A DNA stretch of 64,000 nt from Opitutaceae bacterium (GCA_015075305.1 JABTUS010000001.1:186001-250000); one strand, 5' to 3'; numbered from the stretch's first letter, positions 8,765 through 19,115 are shown. Translations and numbers: made by a program. Notes: generated by a model from the letters alone, not told the origin.

Positions 8765-10801
8765 GTGTTGAAGGTTTTGGAAAAAGAAACACGCATTAAT
8801 CCCGGCTCCATTCCTCGAACGCAAGCCATAACCCGCCGCATCATTTCAGCATTGAAAAGCAAACCCTCCTCAACCTGGACCGTCGCCCAATCCGAAGAAC
8901 TTTACGGCTTCAAACGCTGGGGCGCGGGCCATTTCGGCGTCGATTCGGATGGGTTCGTGAATATCGAGCCCTGCTCGGATGGCCGCTCCATCCGCATCAT
9001 GGACGTGGTTGACGAGGCCGTCGGCATGGGCCTCAAGGCGCCGGTGGTGATCCGCTTCCAGGACCTCCTGCGGCACCGGGTCATCCAGTTGAACGAACTC
9101 TTCCGCAAGGCCATAAAGGAAGCCGGCTACAAGGGCGATTATCGCGGAGTCTTTCCCATCAAAGTCAATCAGTTGCGCGAGGTCGTCGACGAAATCATGG
9201 CCGCTGGCAAGGATTACAACTACGGTCTCGAAGCCGGTTCGAAACCCGAGCTGATGATCGTGCTGGCCCTCCACGACAACAACAACCGCCTCATCATCTG
9301 CAACGGCTACAAGGACCACGACTACATCCGACTTGCCCTTCTGGGGCGGAAGCTGGGCAAGAAGATCATCCTGGTCGTCGAGCAACTTTCCGAAATCGAC
9401 GACATCATCCGGATATCCGCCGAGACCGGCGTGAAGCCGATGATCGGCTTTCGCGTCAAGCTGCAGACGCGCGGCGAGGGCAAGTGGGCGATGTCCAGCG
9501 GCGACAATGCCAAGTTCGGGCTCAACACCGCTGAAATCCTCTTCGCCAGCGAAAAGCTCAAGGCGGCCAAACTCACGCAGTCGCTCCGTCTCCTGCACTT
9601 TCACATCGGCTCCCAGGTGCCGAACATCATAACCGTCAAGAATGCGGTGATCGAGGCTTCGCGCTTCTACTGCCAGCTCATCAAGATGGGATTCCCCATG
9701 GGCTATCTCGATGTCGGCGGCGGCCTCGGCATCGACTACGACGGCTCACGGACCAACTTCGAAAGCTCGATGAACTATTCCGTCGAGGAGTACGCGCGCG
9801 ACGTCGTCCACAACATCAAGGAGATCTGCCTCGAGGCCGGTGTCGCGGTGCCCGATATCGTCAGCGAGTCCGGCCGCGCCGTGGTGGCCCCTCACTCGCT
9901 CCTGGTTTTCGAGGTCTTCGAACGCATCAACAAGCGCGAATCCCTCGGCAAGCAACACCAGCCCAGGGAAAAGCACAAGGTCGTCACAGACCTCGAGGTC
10001 CTTCTCAAGAACAAGCAGAAGCAGGGCCGCCTCGAACGCTACCACAACGCCGTGCAAAAAAAGGAGGAGGCAATCTCCCTCTTCAATCTCGGCTACCTCG
10101 ATCTCGGCAACCGCGCCGCAGCGGAGCAGCTTTTCTGGCGCATCTGCGAGCAGCTCGCAAAAGAGAGCCGCGACACCGGCTACCAGCCGGAGGAGCTGCG
10201 CGATCTGCACCAGCTTCTGGCTGATCAATACGTGTGCAATTTCTCGGTCTTCCAGTCGCTGCTCGACCACTGGGCGCTCGGTCAGCTCTTCCCGATCACC
10301 CCGCTCCATCGGCTCAATGAGAAACCGACGGTGAATGCCGTTCTCGTCGACATCACCTGCGATTCCGACGGCGAGATCAGCCGCTTCGTCGACCTCCAGG
10401 ACACCAAGGACTACCTGAACCTTCACCCGCTGGACGGAAAACCCTACTATCTCGGCGTGTTTCTCACCGGTGCGTACCAGGACATCATGGGCGACCTCCA
10501 CAACCTTTTCGGTCGCGTCAACGAGGTTCACGTTTTTCTGGAATCCGACGAGCCGAACGGCTACTACATAGAGGAGGCGCTCGCCGGCAGCCGGATCGCG
10601 GATGTCATCGAAGGCGTGCAGTACCAGCAGGAGGAGCTCTGCCGGCGAATGAAGGCGCAGATAGACGCCGCGACGCGCAAGGACATGGTGAAGCCCCGCG
10701 AAGGCGTGCGGCTGCTCGAACTCTACGAAAGCCAGATGCTGAACAAGACTTATCTCAACATAAGCCAGTCCGCATCATCAATGCGCAGGCCGAGGAAATG
10801 A
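8765..10801 (+). CDS. speA: Biosynthetic arginine decarboxylase (SpeA-type, PLP-dependent)
   Basis: Up to 678 residues from a GTG at 8765. The family core starts at WTVAQSEELYGFKRWGAGHF (about 38). The PLP lysine sits in FPIKVNQ (K133 in this numbering); GGGLGIDYDGS binds the cofactor phosphate; ITCDSDG carries the conserved Cys of the fold III decarboxylases. SpeA converts arginine to agmatine, the first step of putrescine/spermidine synthesis. The start is uncertain: GTG 8765 lies only 12 bases from the divergent yajC start, while the TTG at 8852 would leave about 100 bases for two promoters and start nine residues before the family core. I give the longest frame but favour the TTG. Confidence 0.93.
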   Translation: MLKVLEKETRINPGSIPRTQAITRRIISALKSKPSSTWTVAQSEELYGFKRWGAGHFGVDSDGFVNIEPCSDGRSIRIMDVVDEAVGMGLKAPVVIRFQDLLRHRVIQLNELFRKAIKEAGYKGDYRGVFPIKVNQLREVVDEIMAAGKDYNYGLEAGSKPELMIVLALHDNNNRLIICNGYKDHDYIRLALLGRKLGKKIILVVEQLSEIDDIIRISAETGVKPMIGFRVKLQTRGEGKWAMSSGDNAKFGLNTAEILFASEKLKAAKLTQSLRLLHFHIGSQVPNIITVKNAVIEASRFYCQLIKMGFPMGYLDVGGGLGIDYDGSRTNFESSMNYSVEEYARDVVHNIKEICLEAGVAVPDIVSESGRAVVAPHSLLVFEVFERINKRESLGKQHQPREKHKVVTDLEVLLKNKQKQGRLERYHNAVQKKEEAISLFNLGYLDLGNRAAAEQLFWRICEQLAKESRDTGYQPEELRDLHQLLADQYVCNFSVFQSLLDHWALGQLFPITPLHRLNEKPTVNAVLVDITCDSDGEISRFVDLQDTKDYLNLHPLDGKPYYLGVFLTGAYQDIMGDLHNLFGRVNEVHVFLESDEPNGYYIEEALAGSRIADVIEGVQYQQEELCRRMKAQIDAATRKDMVKPREGVRLLELYESQMLNKTYLNISQSASSMRRPRK

Positions 10802-10830
10802 GTGCGGGCGCTGTGTAAAGGCAGCCTGCT

Positions 10831-12045
10831 TCACATCCGGGGCTGACCGCCACCCGTGGTTTCAGAAAAACAGATTCGGCCAACCGCCTCATCGAAATCC
10901 GCCGCACCGCGGATGATCTCTATTTCAAGCCTCAGGTAATACAACGGCACGGGGCAGCGCAGATCCTCGGCGATGCGCACCGCGTCCTTTTCTGTCGTTA
11001 CAAGCATCTCCACCCGCTTCTCGATCGCCTCGCTGAACAGCGACACGAAATCCTCGGGAACAAACCGGTAGTGATCCAGAAAGCGCCGGGCAAATCGAAC
11101 CTCCCCTCCCAGGTCGCGCAGGAACTTCTCAAAACTTTCGGGAGCCGCGATCCCGCAGAACGCTCCAATCCGTCGCCCCTTCAACATTGCAAGCGGAGCA
11201 CGGAAGTCCGGCGAGTCCGGGTTCGCTCCGAAACGCTGCAGGTACTGCGGCCGGTGCACGCATTCAATGATGTCCGCGCCGGGATTGTGCTCCTTGATGA
11301 TCGATTCCATCTCGAGATCACGCCTTCCATCGGACTTCGTCAGAAAAACATAGCTGGCGCGCCGCAGGTGCTTGATCGGTTCACGAAGGATGCCCCGCGG
11401 AAGCAGGTGACCGTTGCCAAAGGGATTGGTCTTGTCGACAAGCAGGAGATTGAGACTGCCCTTCAGCGGCAGGTACTGAAACCCGTCGTCCAGCACGAGC
11501 GTGTCACATCCAAACCGCTTGATCGCATAGGTCCCCGCCTTGACGCGATCCTTGTCCACAAGAACCACCACGCCTGGCAGATTCCGCGCCAGCATGTACG
11601 GCTCGTCGCCCGCGTCCTCGCTGCCGAGCAGCACCTCACCCCCATCGCTCACAATTCGCGGAGGAGGCGCCGAGGCGTGCGTCAGCCAGTTCCATCCACG
11701 ACGCCAGATGGGCGGCCGCCGGCTGCGGTATCCGCGCGAAAGTATGGCGACCTTCCGACCGCGGTCGCGCAATGCGCGCGCAAACTTCTCCACCACCGGG
11801 GTCTTTCCGGTCCCTCCCACCGTCAGGTTGCCCACCACCACCACCAGGCACCCCAGCGGCTGATCATGGAAAATCCGCTGGCGATACAGCCACAGCCTGG
11901 CCTGAACCACTCCATTGAACAATGCGGAAAGCCCTTGGAGAAATCCGGCGTAGACCATCGCCAGCGTATCCTCCCTGCGGCCGAAAATGACATCGATCGT
12001 ATACGCTTCGAACGATGTGAGCTTCTTTTTCAGCCAGGACGACAT
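10831..12045 (-). CDS. lpxK: Tetraacyldisaccharide 4'-kinase LpxK
   Basis: 404 residues. LpxK features: N-terminal amphipathic/membrane region (about 30-58), the characteristic P-loop [14 protein letters not shown] (71-84), DDGFQYLPL containing the conserved [26 protein letters not shown], and ATPase-like C-terminal [10 protein letters not shown]-type motif ([13 protein letters not shown]). It phosphorylates the lipid A disaccharide on the inner membrane. Presence implies an LPS-type outer membrane, consistent with the TonB receptor in this window. It converges with speA (29 bases between the ends); I see no clear terminator there. Confidence 0.94.
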   Translation of the reverse strand: MSSWLKKKLTSFEAYTIDVIFGRREDTLAMVYAGFLQGLSALFNGVVQARLWLYRQRIFHDQPLGCLVVVVGNLTVGGTGKTPVVEKFARALRDRGRKVAILSRGYRSRRPPIWRRGWNWLTHASAPPPRIVSDGGEVLLGSEDAGDEPYMLARNLPGVVVLVDKDRVKAGTYAIKRFGCDTLVLDDGFQYLPLKGSLNLLLVDKTNPFGNGHLLPRGILREPIKHLRRASYVFLTKSDGRRDLEMESIIKEHNPGADIIECVHRPQYLQRFGANPDSPDFRAPLAMLKGRRIGAFCGIAAPESFEKFLRDLGGEVRFARRFLDHYRFVPEDFVSLFSEAIEKRVEMLVTTEKDAVRIAEDLRCPVPLYYLRLEIEIIRGAADFDEAVGRICFSETTGGGQPRM

Positions 12046-12207
12046 GCAGTGTGACGGTCGGCAAACGAGGTTGACGGATGTTTCGCGCGGGAGATTGTCA
12101 GGCGGTTCTGCCGGTCAATATCCTCGCATGCAATCACATCTCCACGCCACCTGCCCACGATCCACGATTGCATCCGTTCGCCCGGTCCGGTGCACTTCCA
12201 TTTTTCC

Positions 12208-13299
12208 ATGAGCTACAAACTGTTCATTCCCGGTCCCATTGCCGTATCCGCCAGGACTCTTCAGGCGATGGCCCAGCCCATGATCGGCCATCGAAGCACT
12301 GACTTCGTCGCGCTCTACAACGCCATCCAGCCAAAGCTGCAGTCCCTTTTTGTCACGAAGGACCCGGTCTATCTCTCCACGAGCTCCGCCTGGGGGGTCA
12401 TGGAAGGCGCCGTGCGCAACCTGACACGCTCAAAGGTGCTCAACTGCATGAACGGAGCGTTCTCCGACAAATGGAACGATGTTTCCACCCGTTGCGGAAA
12501 GAGCGCCGGTGCACTCAGGTTCGAATGGGGACAACCCGTCGATCCCGCCGCCCTGCGAAAGGAACTTTCCACCGGGGCATACGACACTGTCACGCTCATC
12601 CACAACGAAACCTCCACGGGGACGATGAGCGATCTCCCGGCCATCGCCGGCGTATTGCGTGAGTTTCCCGACGTCATCTCCATTGTCGACACGGTCAGCT
12701 CCTTCAGCGCCGTCAGCATCGAAAAGGACGCCCTCGGCCTCGACGTCATAGTCACGGGCTCTCAAAAGGCCCTCGCCCTGCCCCCGGGGCTTTCGCTGAT
12801 TTCAGTCTCCAAGCGCGCCCTCGAACGCGCTGCCCAGGTAAAGGAGCGCGGCTACTATTTCGACCTGCTTGAGTTCCAGAAAAACCATGAGCAGGGCATG
12901 ACTCCCAGCACGCCGGCGATTTCGCTCATCTACGCATTGAGGTCCAAACTCGAGGACATCGAGAGCGAGACCATTCCCGTCCGCCACGCACGCCACCTCC
13001 GTCTGAATGACAAGATGCGCGCCTGGGGCTTCGCCAAGGGCTTCCGGCTCTTCCCTGCCGAGGCCTTCGGCTCACGTACGCTCAATTGCTTCGCCAATAC
13101 CTTGAACTACGATCTCCCCGCGCTCAACAAGGTGCTCAAGGCAAAACACGGGCTCGTTATCGACGGAGGCTACGGCAAGCTTAAAGGAAAGACGTTTCGC
13201 ATTTCCAACATGGGTGACGAAACCGACGAAACCATCGATCAGCTCATTCGCGCACTCGACAGCGCATTGACAGAGACTCCACGACTGGTTTCAGCCTGA
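12208..13299 (+). CDS. Class V PLP-dependent aminotransferase (alanine/serine-glyoxylate type)
   Basis: 363 residues from the ATG at 12208; a GTG at 12190 would add six residues that do not fit the family. The protein opens with FIPGPIAVSARTL, has HNETSTG (substrate/PLP contact), DTVSSFSAVSIE and the PLP lysine in GSQKALALPPGL. This matches the small-subgroup aminotransferases acting as alanine-, serine- or phosphoserine-glyoxylate transaminases or as the large subunit of soluble hydrogenase-like proteins. A role in serine/glycine metabolism is likely; the exact substrate pair is not decided by sequence. It is divergent from lpxK with 162 bases between them. Confidence 0.85.
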   Translation: MSYKLFIPGPIAVSARTLQAMAQPMIGHRSTDFVALYNAIQPKLQSLFVTKDPVYLSTSSAWGVMEGAVRNLTRSKVLNCMNGAFSDKWNDVSTRCGKSAGALRFEWGQPVDPAALRKELSTGAYDTVTLIHNETSTGTMSDLPAIAGVLREFPDVISIVDTVSSFSAVSIEKDALGLDVIVTGSQKALALPPGLSLISVSKRALERAAQVKERGYYFDLLEFQKNHEQGMTPSTPAISLIYALRSKLEDIESETIPVRHARHLRLNDKMRAWGFAKGFRLFPAEAFGSRTLNCFANTLNYDLPALNKVLKAKHGLVIDGGYGKLKGKTFRISNMGDETDETIDQLIRALDSALTETPRLVSA

Positions 13300-13421
13300 T
13301 TTGCGGCCATTTGCGTGAAATCGCGCCCGGAGGCGCCCGTGACTTGCATTGAGCATTGGAGCCTCTGCGTTTCCGGACCTGAAAGTCGGGCATTTTTGAC
13401 GCCCCGGGTCTGTTCCCTGGC

Positions 13422-13447
13422 ATTTCAAGGAAACTAATCCTTGAAAT
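13422..13447. promoter_or_regulatory. Perfect 9-bp inverted repeat upstream of topoisomerase gene
   Basis: ATTTCAAGG and CCTTGAAAT flank an 8-base AT-rich spacer, 32 bases before the topoisomerase start at 13480. The symmetry and position suggest an operator or a small hairpin in the leader. It is not followed by a T-run, so it is unlikely to be a terminator for the aminotransferase gene. Confidence 0.4.
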
Positions 13448-13479
13448 TGGCGTCGACGCCGCCTAACGCCTGCCTCCAC

Positions 13480-16287
13480 ATGAAATCTCTTGTCATTGCC
13501 GAGAAGCCTTCCGTTGCGGCCGACCTCGCGCGTGCACTCGGCAAAATCCCCAAGAAAGGGGACGTGTATGAAAATGACCAATACGTGATCGCCGCCGCCG
13601 TCGGACATCTCGTGGAACTCGAGATGCCGGAGGATATCGACAAGAAGAAATACGGTTTCTGGCGCCTTGAGGCCCTGCCCATCATTCCCGAGAAATTCGG
13701 ACTGAAGCCAATTGCAGATTCAAAGTCGCGCTTCGATCTCCTCAAGAAGCTCCTCGCGCGAAAGGATATTTTCCAGGTCATCAACGCCTGTGACGCCGGT
13801 CGGGAAGGCGAGCTGATATTTGTCTACATCTACCAATTGGCAAAATCCAAGCTACCGGTGAAGCGCGCGTGGATGCAAACCATGACATCCGGAGGCATCC
13901 AGGAAGCATTTCACAACCTTCGCGAAGGCGCCCAGATGGCAGGACTTGCCGACGCCGCCCGCTGTCGCTCGGAAAGCGACTGGCTGATCGGCATCAATGG
14001 CACTCGAGCCATCACCAAGCGCATGTTCGGATCGCGCGCGGGAAATGTCGCCTCGGTCGGTCGCGTCCAGACACCCACGCTTGCCATTGTTTTTGCTCGC
14101 GAACTCGAAATCCGCAATTTTCGCGCCCGCCCCTTCTGGCGGGTCACCGCCCAGTTTCAGGTGGAAAAAGGCACCTACGAGGGCGTTTACCAGCGGCCCG
14201 ATTTCAAACGGACCGAAAGCGACGACCAGGACCGCATTGATCGCATCTGGGACCAGGCGGCAGCCGAGGCCGTGACGGCCGCCTGCAAGGGCCATCCCGC
14301 AGCAATTGTCACGGAGGAGAAAAAGTCCTCAAGCCAGGCCAGTCCCCGACTCTACGACCTTACCACCCTCCAGCGGGAGGCGAACAACCGTTTCGGCCTG
14401 CCCGCGCGGCGCACGCTCCAGATCGCCCAGGCGCTCTACGAACGCCACAAGGTCATCACCTATCCTCGTACTGATTCACGCGCACTGCCCGAGGACTATA
14501 TCCCAACCTGCCGCGAAACGCTGACCGCCCTTGGCGGCGACCTCGCCCGCCACGCCAGAACCGTTCTCGATCAGGGCTGGCTGCGCCCGAACAAGCGCAT
14601 CTTCAACAACGCGCAGATTTCAGACCACTTCGCCATCATTCCCACAAGCACCGAGCCAGCGTCCCTGGATGAAATGGAGGCGAAGGTCTACGATATGATC
14701 GCCAGGCGCTTTGTCGCGGTTTTCCACCCTGCGGCGGAATTCGATGTCACTACGCGCACCAGCACGGTTGCTCGGAAGCACGCATTCAAGACCGAGGGCA
14801 AGGTGCTCACTGCCCCCGGCTGGCTTGCCGTCTATGGAAAGACCACCGTCGACGAGGATTCGCCGGATTCCAAGGCGCTTCCCGCCCTTTCGCCGGGGGA
14901 CAATTCCCAGGCGACGACGACCGAGGCCCGACTGCACGCCGAGACCACCAAGCCCCCCCCGCGCTATACCGAAGCTACACTCCTTTCGGCAATGGAGGGT
15001 GCGGGCAAACTGATCGACGACGAGGATTTCGCCGAGGCCATGAAGGAACGCGGACTCGGAACTCCGGCGACACGGGCCGATACAATCGACGGACTGATCA
15101 ACCAGAAGTACCTTGAAAGAAACCAGCGAGAACTGGTCCCGACGACCAAGGCGGAATCATTGCTCGAATTTCTTTCCGCTGTGAAGGCGGACGCCCTCAC
15201 CAAACCTGACATGACCGGCCAGTGGGAATACAAGCTGCGCGAGATGGAGCATGGACGGTTTCCGCGCGACACCTTCATGGCTGAGATTGTCGAGGTCACC
15301 AAAGGGCTCGTCGAGCGCACCAAGGCATTCGAGGAGGACGATTCCAACTCCCGGCTCACGGAGATCATTTCACCCACGGATTCAAAACCCATGTTCGAGA
15401 CGCTCCGAGGGTACAAGTCGCAGGACGGAATGTTGATGGTCTACAAGGTCATGGGCGGACGAAAACTCGAGGAGTCTGAGGTTGCCCAGCTCGTTTCCGC
15501 GGGCGAGGTCGGCCCGCTCGATGGTTTCGTTTCAGCCAAGACGGGCAATCGGTTTCCATCAAAGATCAGAATCGTCGACGACGAGAAGAATCAGGGCAAA
15601 AAGAAGGCCGAACTGGATTTCGGCAACAAGGTCGATGTCAACACGCTCGCGCCTTTCTGGAGCGACCCCAAAACCGGTGCCGAACTCTGTGAGGCCCCAA
15701 CAAGCTACATCCTGCGCGAACGCGACGGCGACGGCTGGGCGGAAAAGTTCAAGGTGGGTCGGCTGATGTGCCAGAAGCCCATCACTCGGGAACACGCCAT
15801 TCAGCTCGTCGGAAATCAAAAGACCGAACTTATCCAGGGTTTCATTTCCAAGAAGGGGCGCCCATTTGATGCGTACCTGCTTCGCCAGGGAGCCAGGATC
15901 GCGTGGGAATTCCCCCCCAGAAAACCACGGGAAGGGGCAAAGAACGCCGACGGAACCCCGCGTGCGCCCCGAAAGAAGACCCCGCTCGATCTCTCCAAAG
16001 CCCGCAAGGTTGGAGAGAGCAAGACTCACGACGGTGACCTGTTCGAAACAGCGGACGCCTACGTTGTCGCCAAATCAAACGCTGATGGATCGCCCCGCAC
16101 CGTCTTCGAAATGAAGAGGCAGATTTGCGGAAAGGAGATCCCGCTGGAAGAGGTTGAGCGTCTGCTCGAAACGGGGCGCACGGGCCTTATCGAGGGCCTG
16201 ATTTCGAAGCGGGGAACCTCTTTCAGCGCCTACTTTGTCCTGTCCAAGGACAAAAAAAAGACGGAGTTCGAGTTTCCTCCGCGCTAG
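13480..16287 (+). CDS. topB: DNA topoisomerase III (type IA)
   Basis: 935 residues from the ATG at 13480 (the frame is open from a TTG at 13441). The Toprim domain at the N-terminus starts KSLVIAEKPSVA and contains NACDAGREGELIF with the acidic metal site. The catalytic tyrosine is Y328 in VITYPRTDSRALPEDY. The C-terminal third (about 640-935) has several repeated modules of the type 'G...GF.SKKG..F.AYL.....' (for example ELIQGFISKKGRPFDAYL and GLIEGLISKRGTSFSAYF), a topoisomerase C-terminal repeat without the cysteines of zinc ribbons. It relaxes negative supercoils and decatenates DNA by single-strand passage. The tail is longer than in E. coli TopB (653 aa). Confidence 0.92.
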   Translation: MKSLVIAEKPSVAADLARALGKIPKKGDVYENDQYVIAAAVGHLVELEMPEDIDKKKYGFWRLEALPIIPEKFGLKPIADSKSRFDLLKKLLARKDIFQVINACDAGREGELIFVYIYQLAKSKLPVKRAWMQTMTSGGIQEAFHNLREGAQMAGLADAARCRSESDWLIGINGTRAITKRMFGSRAGNVASVGRVQTPTLAIVFARELEIRNFRARPFWRVTAQFQVEKGTYEGVYQRPDFKRTESDDQDRIDRIWDQAAAEAVTAACKGHPAAIVTEEKKSSSQASPRLYDLTTLQREANNRFGLPARRTLQIAQALYERHKVITYPRTDSRALPEDYIPTCRETLTALGGDLARHARTVLDQGWLRPNKRIFNNAQISDHFAIIPTSTEPASLDEMEAKVYDMIARRFVAVFHPAAEFDVTTRTSTVARKHAFKTEGKVLTAPGWLAVYGKTTVDEDSPDSKALPALSPGDNSQATTTEARLHAETTKPPPRYTEATLLSAMEGAGKLIDDEDFAEAMKERGLGTPATRADTIDGLINQKYLERNQRELVPTTKAESLLEFLSAVKADALTKPDMTGQWEYKLREMEHGRFPRDTFMAEIVEVTKGLVERTKAFEEDDSNSRLTEIISPTDSKPMFETLRGYKSQDGMLMVYKVMGGRKLEESEVAQLVSAGEVGPLDGFVSAKTGNRFPSKIRIVDDEKNQGKKKAELDFGNKVDVNTLAPFWSDPKTGAELCEAPTSYILRERDGDGWAEKFKVGRLMCQKPITREHAIQLVGNQKTELIQGFISKKGRPFDAYLLRQGARIAWEFPPRKPREGAKNADGTPRAPRKKTPLDLSKARKVGESKTHDGDLFETADAYVVAKSNADGSPRTVFEMKRQICGKEIPLEEVERLLETGRTGLIEGLISKRGTSFSAYFVLSKDKKKTEFEFPPR

Positions 16288-16379
16288 CTTGCATGACCAG
16301 CTTCAAATCCCAACGGATAATCCCCTTGTCCGCCATGGGGTTGTTTTGGTAGGGTGAACCCTCTGTCCCGCCAAGCTCT

Positions 16380-17330
16380 ATGATCGTAACCACCGCTCAG
16401 CTCTTCAAACACGCCTACGGCAAATACGCCGTCGGTGCCTACAACATCAACAACGCCGAACAGGCCATGGGTCTGTTCAAGGGCGCTCTTCTCTCCAAGG
16501 CCCCTTTCATCATCCAGATCTCCAAAGGCGCCCGCAACTACACCGACAAGCGCATGCTTGAGGCGATCATACGCGCGGCCGGCGAGATTTTTCCGGAGGC
16601 GATCTTCGCCGTTCATCTCGACCACGGCGACGAGGCGACCTGCTATGACTGCATAAATTCCGGCTTCTTCAGCTCTGTGATGATCGACGCCTCACACGAT
16701 CCGTTCGACAAGAACGTCGAGATCACAAAACGGGTCGTCGAGGCCGCCCACAAGAAAGGCATATCCGTCGAGGCCGAGCTGGGCATGCTCGGCGGAGTCG
16801 AGGAGGACATCAAGGTTGAGGACGGACATGCCACCCTCACCAACCCAGCCGAGGCGGAGGAGTTCGTCAAACGCACCCACTGCGACTCACTGGCCTGCGC
16901 CATCGGGACCTCGCACGGCGCATTCAAGTTCAAGGGGAAACAGTCGCTGCATTTTGACGTGCTGGAAAAAATCAAGGCTCGCCTGCCCGGCTTTCCACTC
17001 GTCATGCACGGGTCCTCCTCTGTCCCGCAGGACGAGGTTGCACGCATCAACGCCGCCGGCGGCACGATCAAGGACTCCACAGGCGTAGACACCGCCGAAT
17101 ACCTGCCCGCGGCCAAACTCGGCGTGACGAAGATCAACATCGACACCGATGGCCGTCTCGTCTGGACACGCGTGCACCGCGAATTCTTCCGCGACAAGCC
17201 CGCCGAGTTCGACTTCCGTCCGCCCGGCAAGATGTTCATGGAGGAATACGCGAAGTTCATCGCCAGCCGCAACCAACTCCTGGGTTCGGCAAACCAGCTC
17301 GATGACCTGCGTGCATCGCTGAAGAAGTAA
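16380..17330 (+). CDS. fba: Class II fructose-bisphosphate aldolase
   Basis: 316 residues, typical length. The N-terminus has YGKYAVGAYNINNAEQA, the zinc and catalytic residues lie in FAVHLDHGDE (His and Asp), a second metal site in SVEAELG and ACAIGTSHGAFK, and the phosphate-binding loop in PLVMHGSSSVPQ; INIDTDGR is the third strand motif. The enzyme splits fructose-1,6-bisphosphate into DHAP and glyceraldehyde-3-phosphate. It stands as a single gene and is closed by a strong hairpin terminator at 17356. Confidence 0.93.
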   Translation: MIVTTAQLFKHAYGKYAVGAYNINNAEQAMGLFKGALLSKAPFIIQISKGARNYTDKRMLEAIIRAAGEIFPEAIFAVHLDHGDEATCYDCINSGFFSSVMIDASHDPFDKNVEITKRVVEAAHKKGISVEAELGMLGGVEEDIKVEDGHATLTNPAEAEEFVKRTHCDSLACAIGTSHGAFKFKGKQSLHFDVLEKIKARLPGFPLVMHGSSSVPQDEVARINAAGGTIKDSTGVDTAEYLPAAKLGVTKINIDTDGRLVWTRVHREFFRDKPAEFDFRPPGKMFMEEYAKFIASRNQLLGSANQLDDLRASLKK

Positions 17331-17355
17331 GCGCGCAAATCCGCCTGCTCATTTC

Positions 17356-17384
17356 AAAGCGCGGCCCCTGCGGCCGCGCTTTTT
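17356..17384. terminator. Bidirectional intrinsic terminator between aldolase gene and recN
   Basis: An 11-bp perfect stem AAAGCGCGGCC / GGCCGCGCTTT encloses the loop CCTGC. It is followed by T on the plus strand and preceded by A residues that give U's on the minus strand. It lies between two convergent genes, so it can serve both. Confidence 0.88.
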
Positions 17385-17444
17385 GTCTGCTCGCACGCTG
17401 CTGTCTCATGCCGGCAGCAGGCCGGGATCAGGCCCTCGAAACCG

Positions 17445-19115
17445 TCACGATCGCCGCAAGCGCAGCAACTCGTCCGCATGGGCCAACGCGCTCTTCGCCG
17501 AGCGGTCGCCCAGCATTCGCGCGAGTTCGCTCACCCGCTCCTTCCGGTTCCCCTCGATGGGAGCGATGTTCACAACCGCGCGGTCCCTGTCCTGATCCTT
17601 GGTGACAACGAGGTGATGGTCACCCTGCGCTGCGACCTGCGGCAGGTGCGTCACGCACACAACCTGATGCGATCGGGCGATGGCTGCCATCTTTTCACCG
17701 ACAATGCTCCCGATTTCCCCCCCGACATTTGCGTCCACCTCATCAAATACCAGGACCGGCACGGCATCCAGATCCGCAAGCACCGTTTTCAGCGCCAGCA
17801 TCACCCGCGCCAGCTCACCGCTGGAGGCGATTCTGCTCAGGGGCAGCGGCGCCTCCCCCACATTTGGTGAAAACAGAAACTCCACCCGACAGTCGCCATC
17901 GGGGCCGAGCTCCTCCAGCGGCACCAGGCGGATTTGGAAATCCGCCTTCTTGAAGCCAAGCTGGGCGATGCCCTTCGCAGCGATCCTGGCCAGTTCGCGG
18001 GCGGCCTTTTCGCGGAGGCGACGAAGCTCAGCCGCGTCCTTGGCTGCAGCCTCATGACAAGCTTCGATTTCACCTTCGAGCCGGGCCATCACGCCATCAA
18101 AATCACCCTGGGCCTGCAACCGTTGACGCAACTCCTCGCGAGCCTCAATGACTGCTGCGATGTCTCCGCCATACTTGCGTCGAACCTCAAGCCAGGCGTT
18201 CATTCGTGAGGTCACGGCTTCAACCTGATCCGGCTCAAGGCTGAGTTCCTGGGCGAGTCGTTCAAATTCAACACTCAGTTCATTGAGTTCAAGAGAGGCC
18301 CCTGCAAGACGCGCAACAAGTGCTCCGCTCGAGGGATCGACTGCCTCAAGCGCCTTTCCTTCGCGAACCAGCGCCGCGATTCGTTGACCGGCTCCATCCT
18401 CACCCGCAAGGCCACCGGCAATGACAAGGGCCAGGTCTGCGATTTCCTTCCCCCGGCTGAGCCTCTGAAAATCCCGCTCGAGCGTCTCGATCGCACCATC
18501 TTCCAGATCGAGGGCGTCAAGCCGGACGAGCTGGTTCTCAAGATACTTGAGCTGGTCCGGCGACAGCCGCGACTCGGCAATCATGCCATCGCGCTCGGCG
18601 ATCTTCGCACGCCACGTCCGATACTTCTCACGATAGGTTTCCAGCGCAGCCCCGCTCCTGCCGAACAGATCGAGCAACTCAAGCTGGCATCCGTCCTTCA
18701 ACAGGCGTCGGGGTTCGCTCGGTCCGTGAAAATCAATCCAGCATTCGCCCAGCGCCTGAAGAGCGGACAGCGTCGCAAGGCTGCCGTTAACCGTGATCTT
18801 CGGCGCCTTGTCACGAGTCACGCTCCGTTTCAGGATCAGCACGCCTTCATCTGTCGCTGGAAGGCCAAGCGATTCCAGCAGCACATCAATCCGCCGCGAA
18901 TCCTTGAAGTGCAGCGACGCCTCAACCTCGCAGGCCGCCGCCCCCTGTCGAATGATGCTCTTGTCGGCGCGTTCCCCCGCCAGGAGACTCATGGCTCCAA
19001 GAAGAATGCTCTTTCCCGCGCCCGTCTCACCGGTCACGACTGTGAAGCCCGGATCAAAATCGAGCGATACCTCCTCAAGCAGTGCCAGATTCCGGATATG
19101 GAGCGACTGAAGCAT
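17445..19115 (-). CDS. recN: DNA repair protein RecN
   Basis: 556 residues. It begins MLQSLHIRNLALLEEVSLDF, has Walker A GETGAGKS (29-36), an SMC-like coiled-coil middle (about 160-370), the ABC signature SRIASSGELARVMLALK and Walker B VLVFDEVDANVGG. RecN is an SMC-like ATPase acting in double-strand break repair. The length and domain order are normal. It is transcribed alone towards the shared terminator. Confidence 0.95.
   Translation of the reverse strand: MLQSLHIRNLALLEEVSLDFDPGFTVVTGETGAGKSILLGAMSLLAGERADKSIIRQGAAACEVEASLHFKDSRRIDVLLESLGLPATDEGVLILKRSVTRDKAPKITVNGSLATLSALQALGECWIDFHGPSEPRRLLKDGCQLELLDLFGRSGAALETYREKYRTWRAKIAERDGMIAESRLSPDQLKYLENQLVRLDALDLEDGAIETLERDFQRLSRGKEIADLALVIAGGLAGEDGAGQRIAALVREGKALEAVDPSSGALVARLAGASLELNELSVEFERLAQELSLEPDQVEAVTSRMNAWLEVRRKYGGDIAAVIEAREELRQRLQAQGDFDGVMARLEGEIEACHEAAAKDAAELRRLREKAARELARIAAKGIAQLGFKKADFQIRLVPLEELGPDGDCRVEFLFSPNVGEAPLPLSRIASSGELARVMLALKTVLADLDAVPVLVFDEVDANVGGEIGSIVGEKMAAIARSHQVVCVTHLPQVAAQGDHHLVVTKDQDRDRAVVNIAPIEGNRKERVSELARMLGDRSAKSALAHADELLRLRRS

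Noticed and set aside
16300-16350. Possible terminator or riboswitch between topB and the aldolase gene
   Set aside because: The AATCCCC/GGGGTTG pairing is short and imperfect, and I see no conserved aptamer motif.
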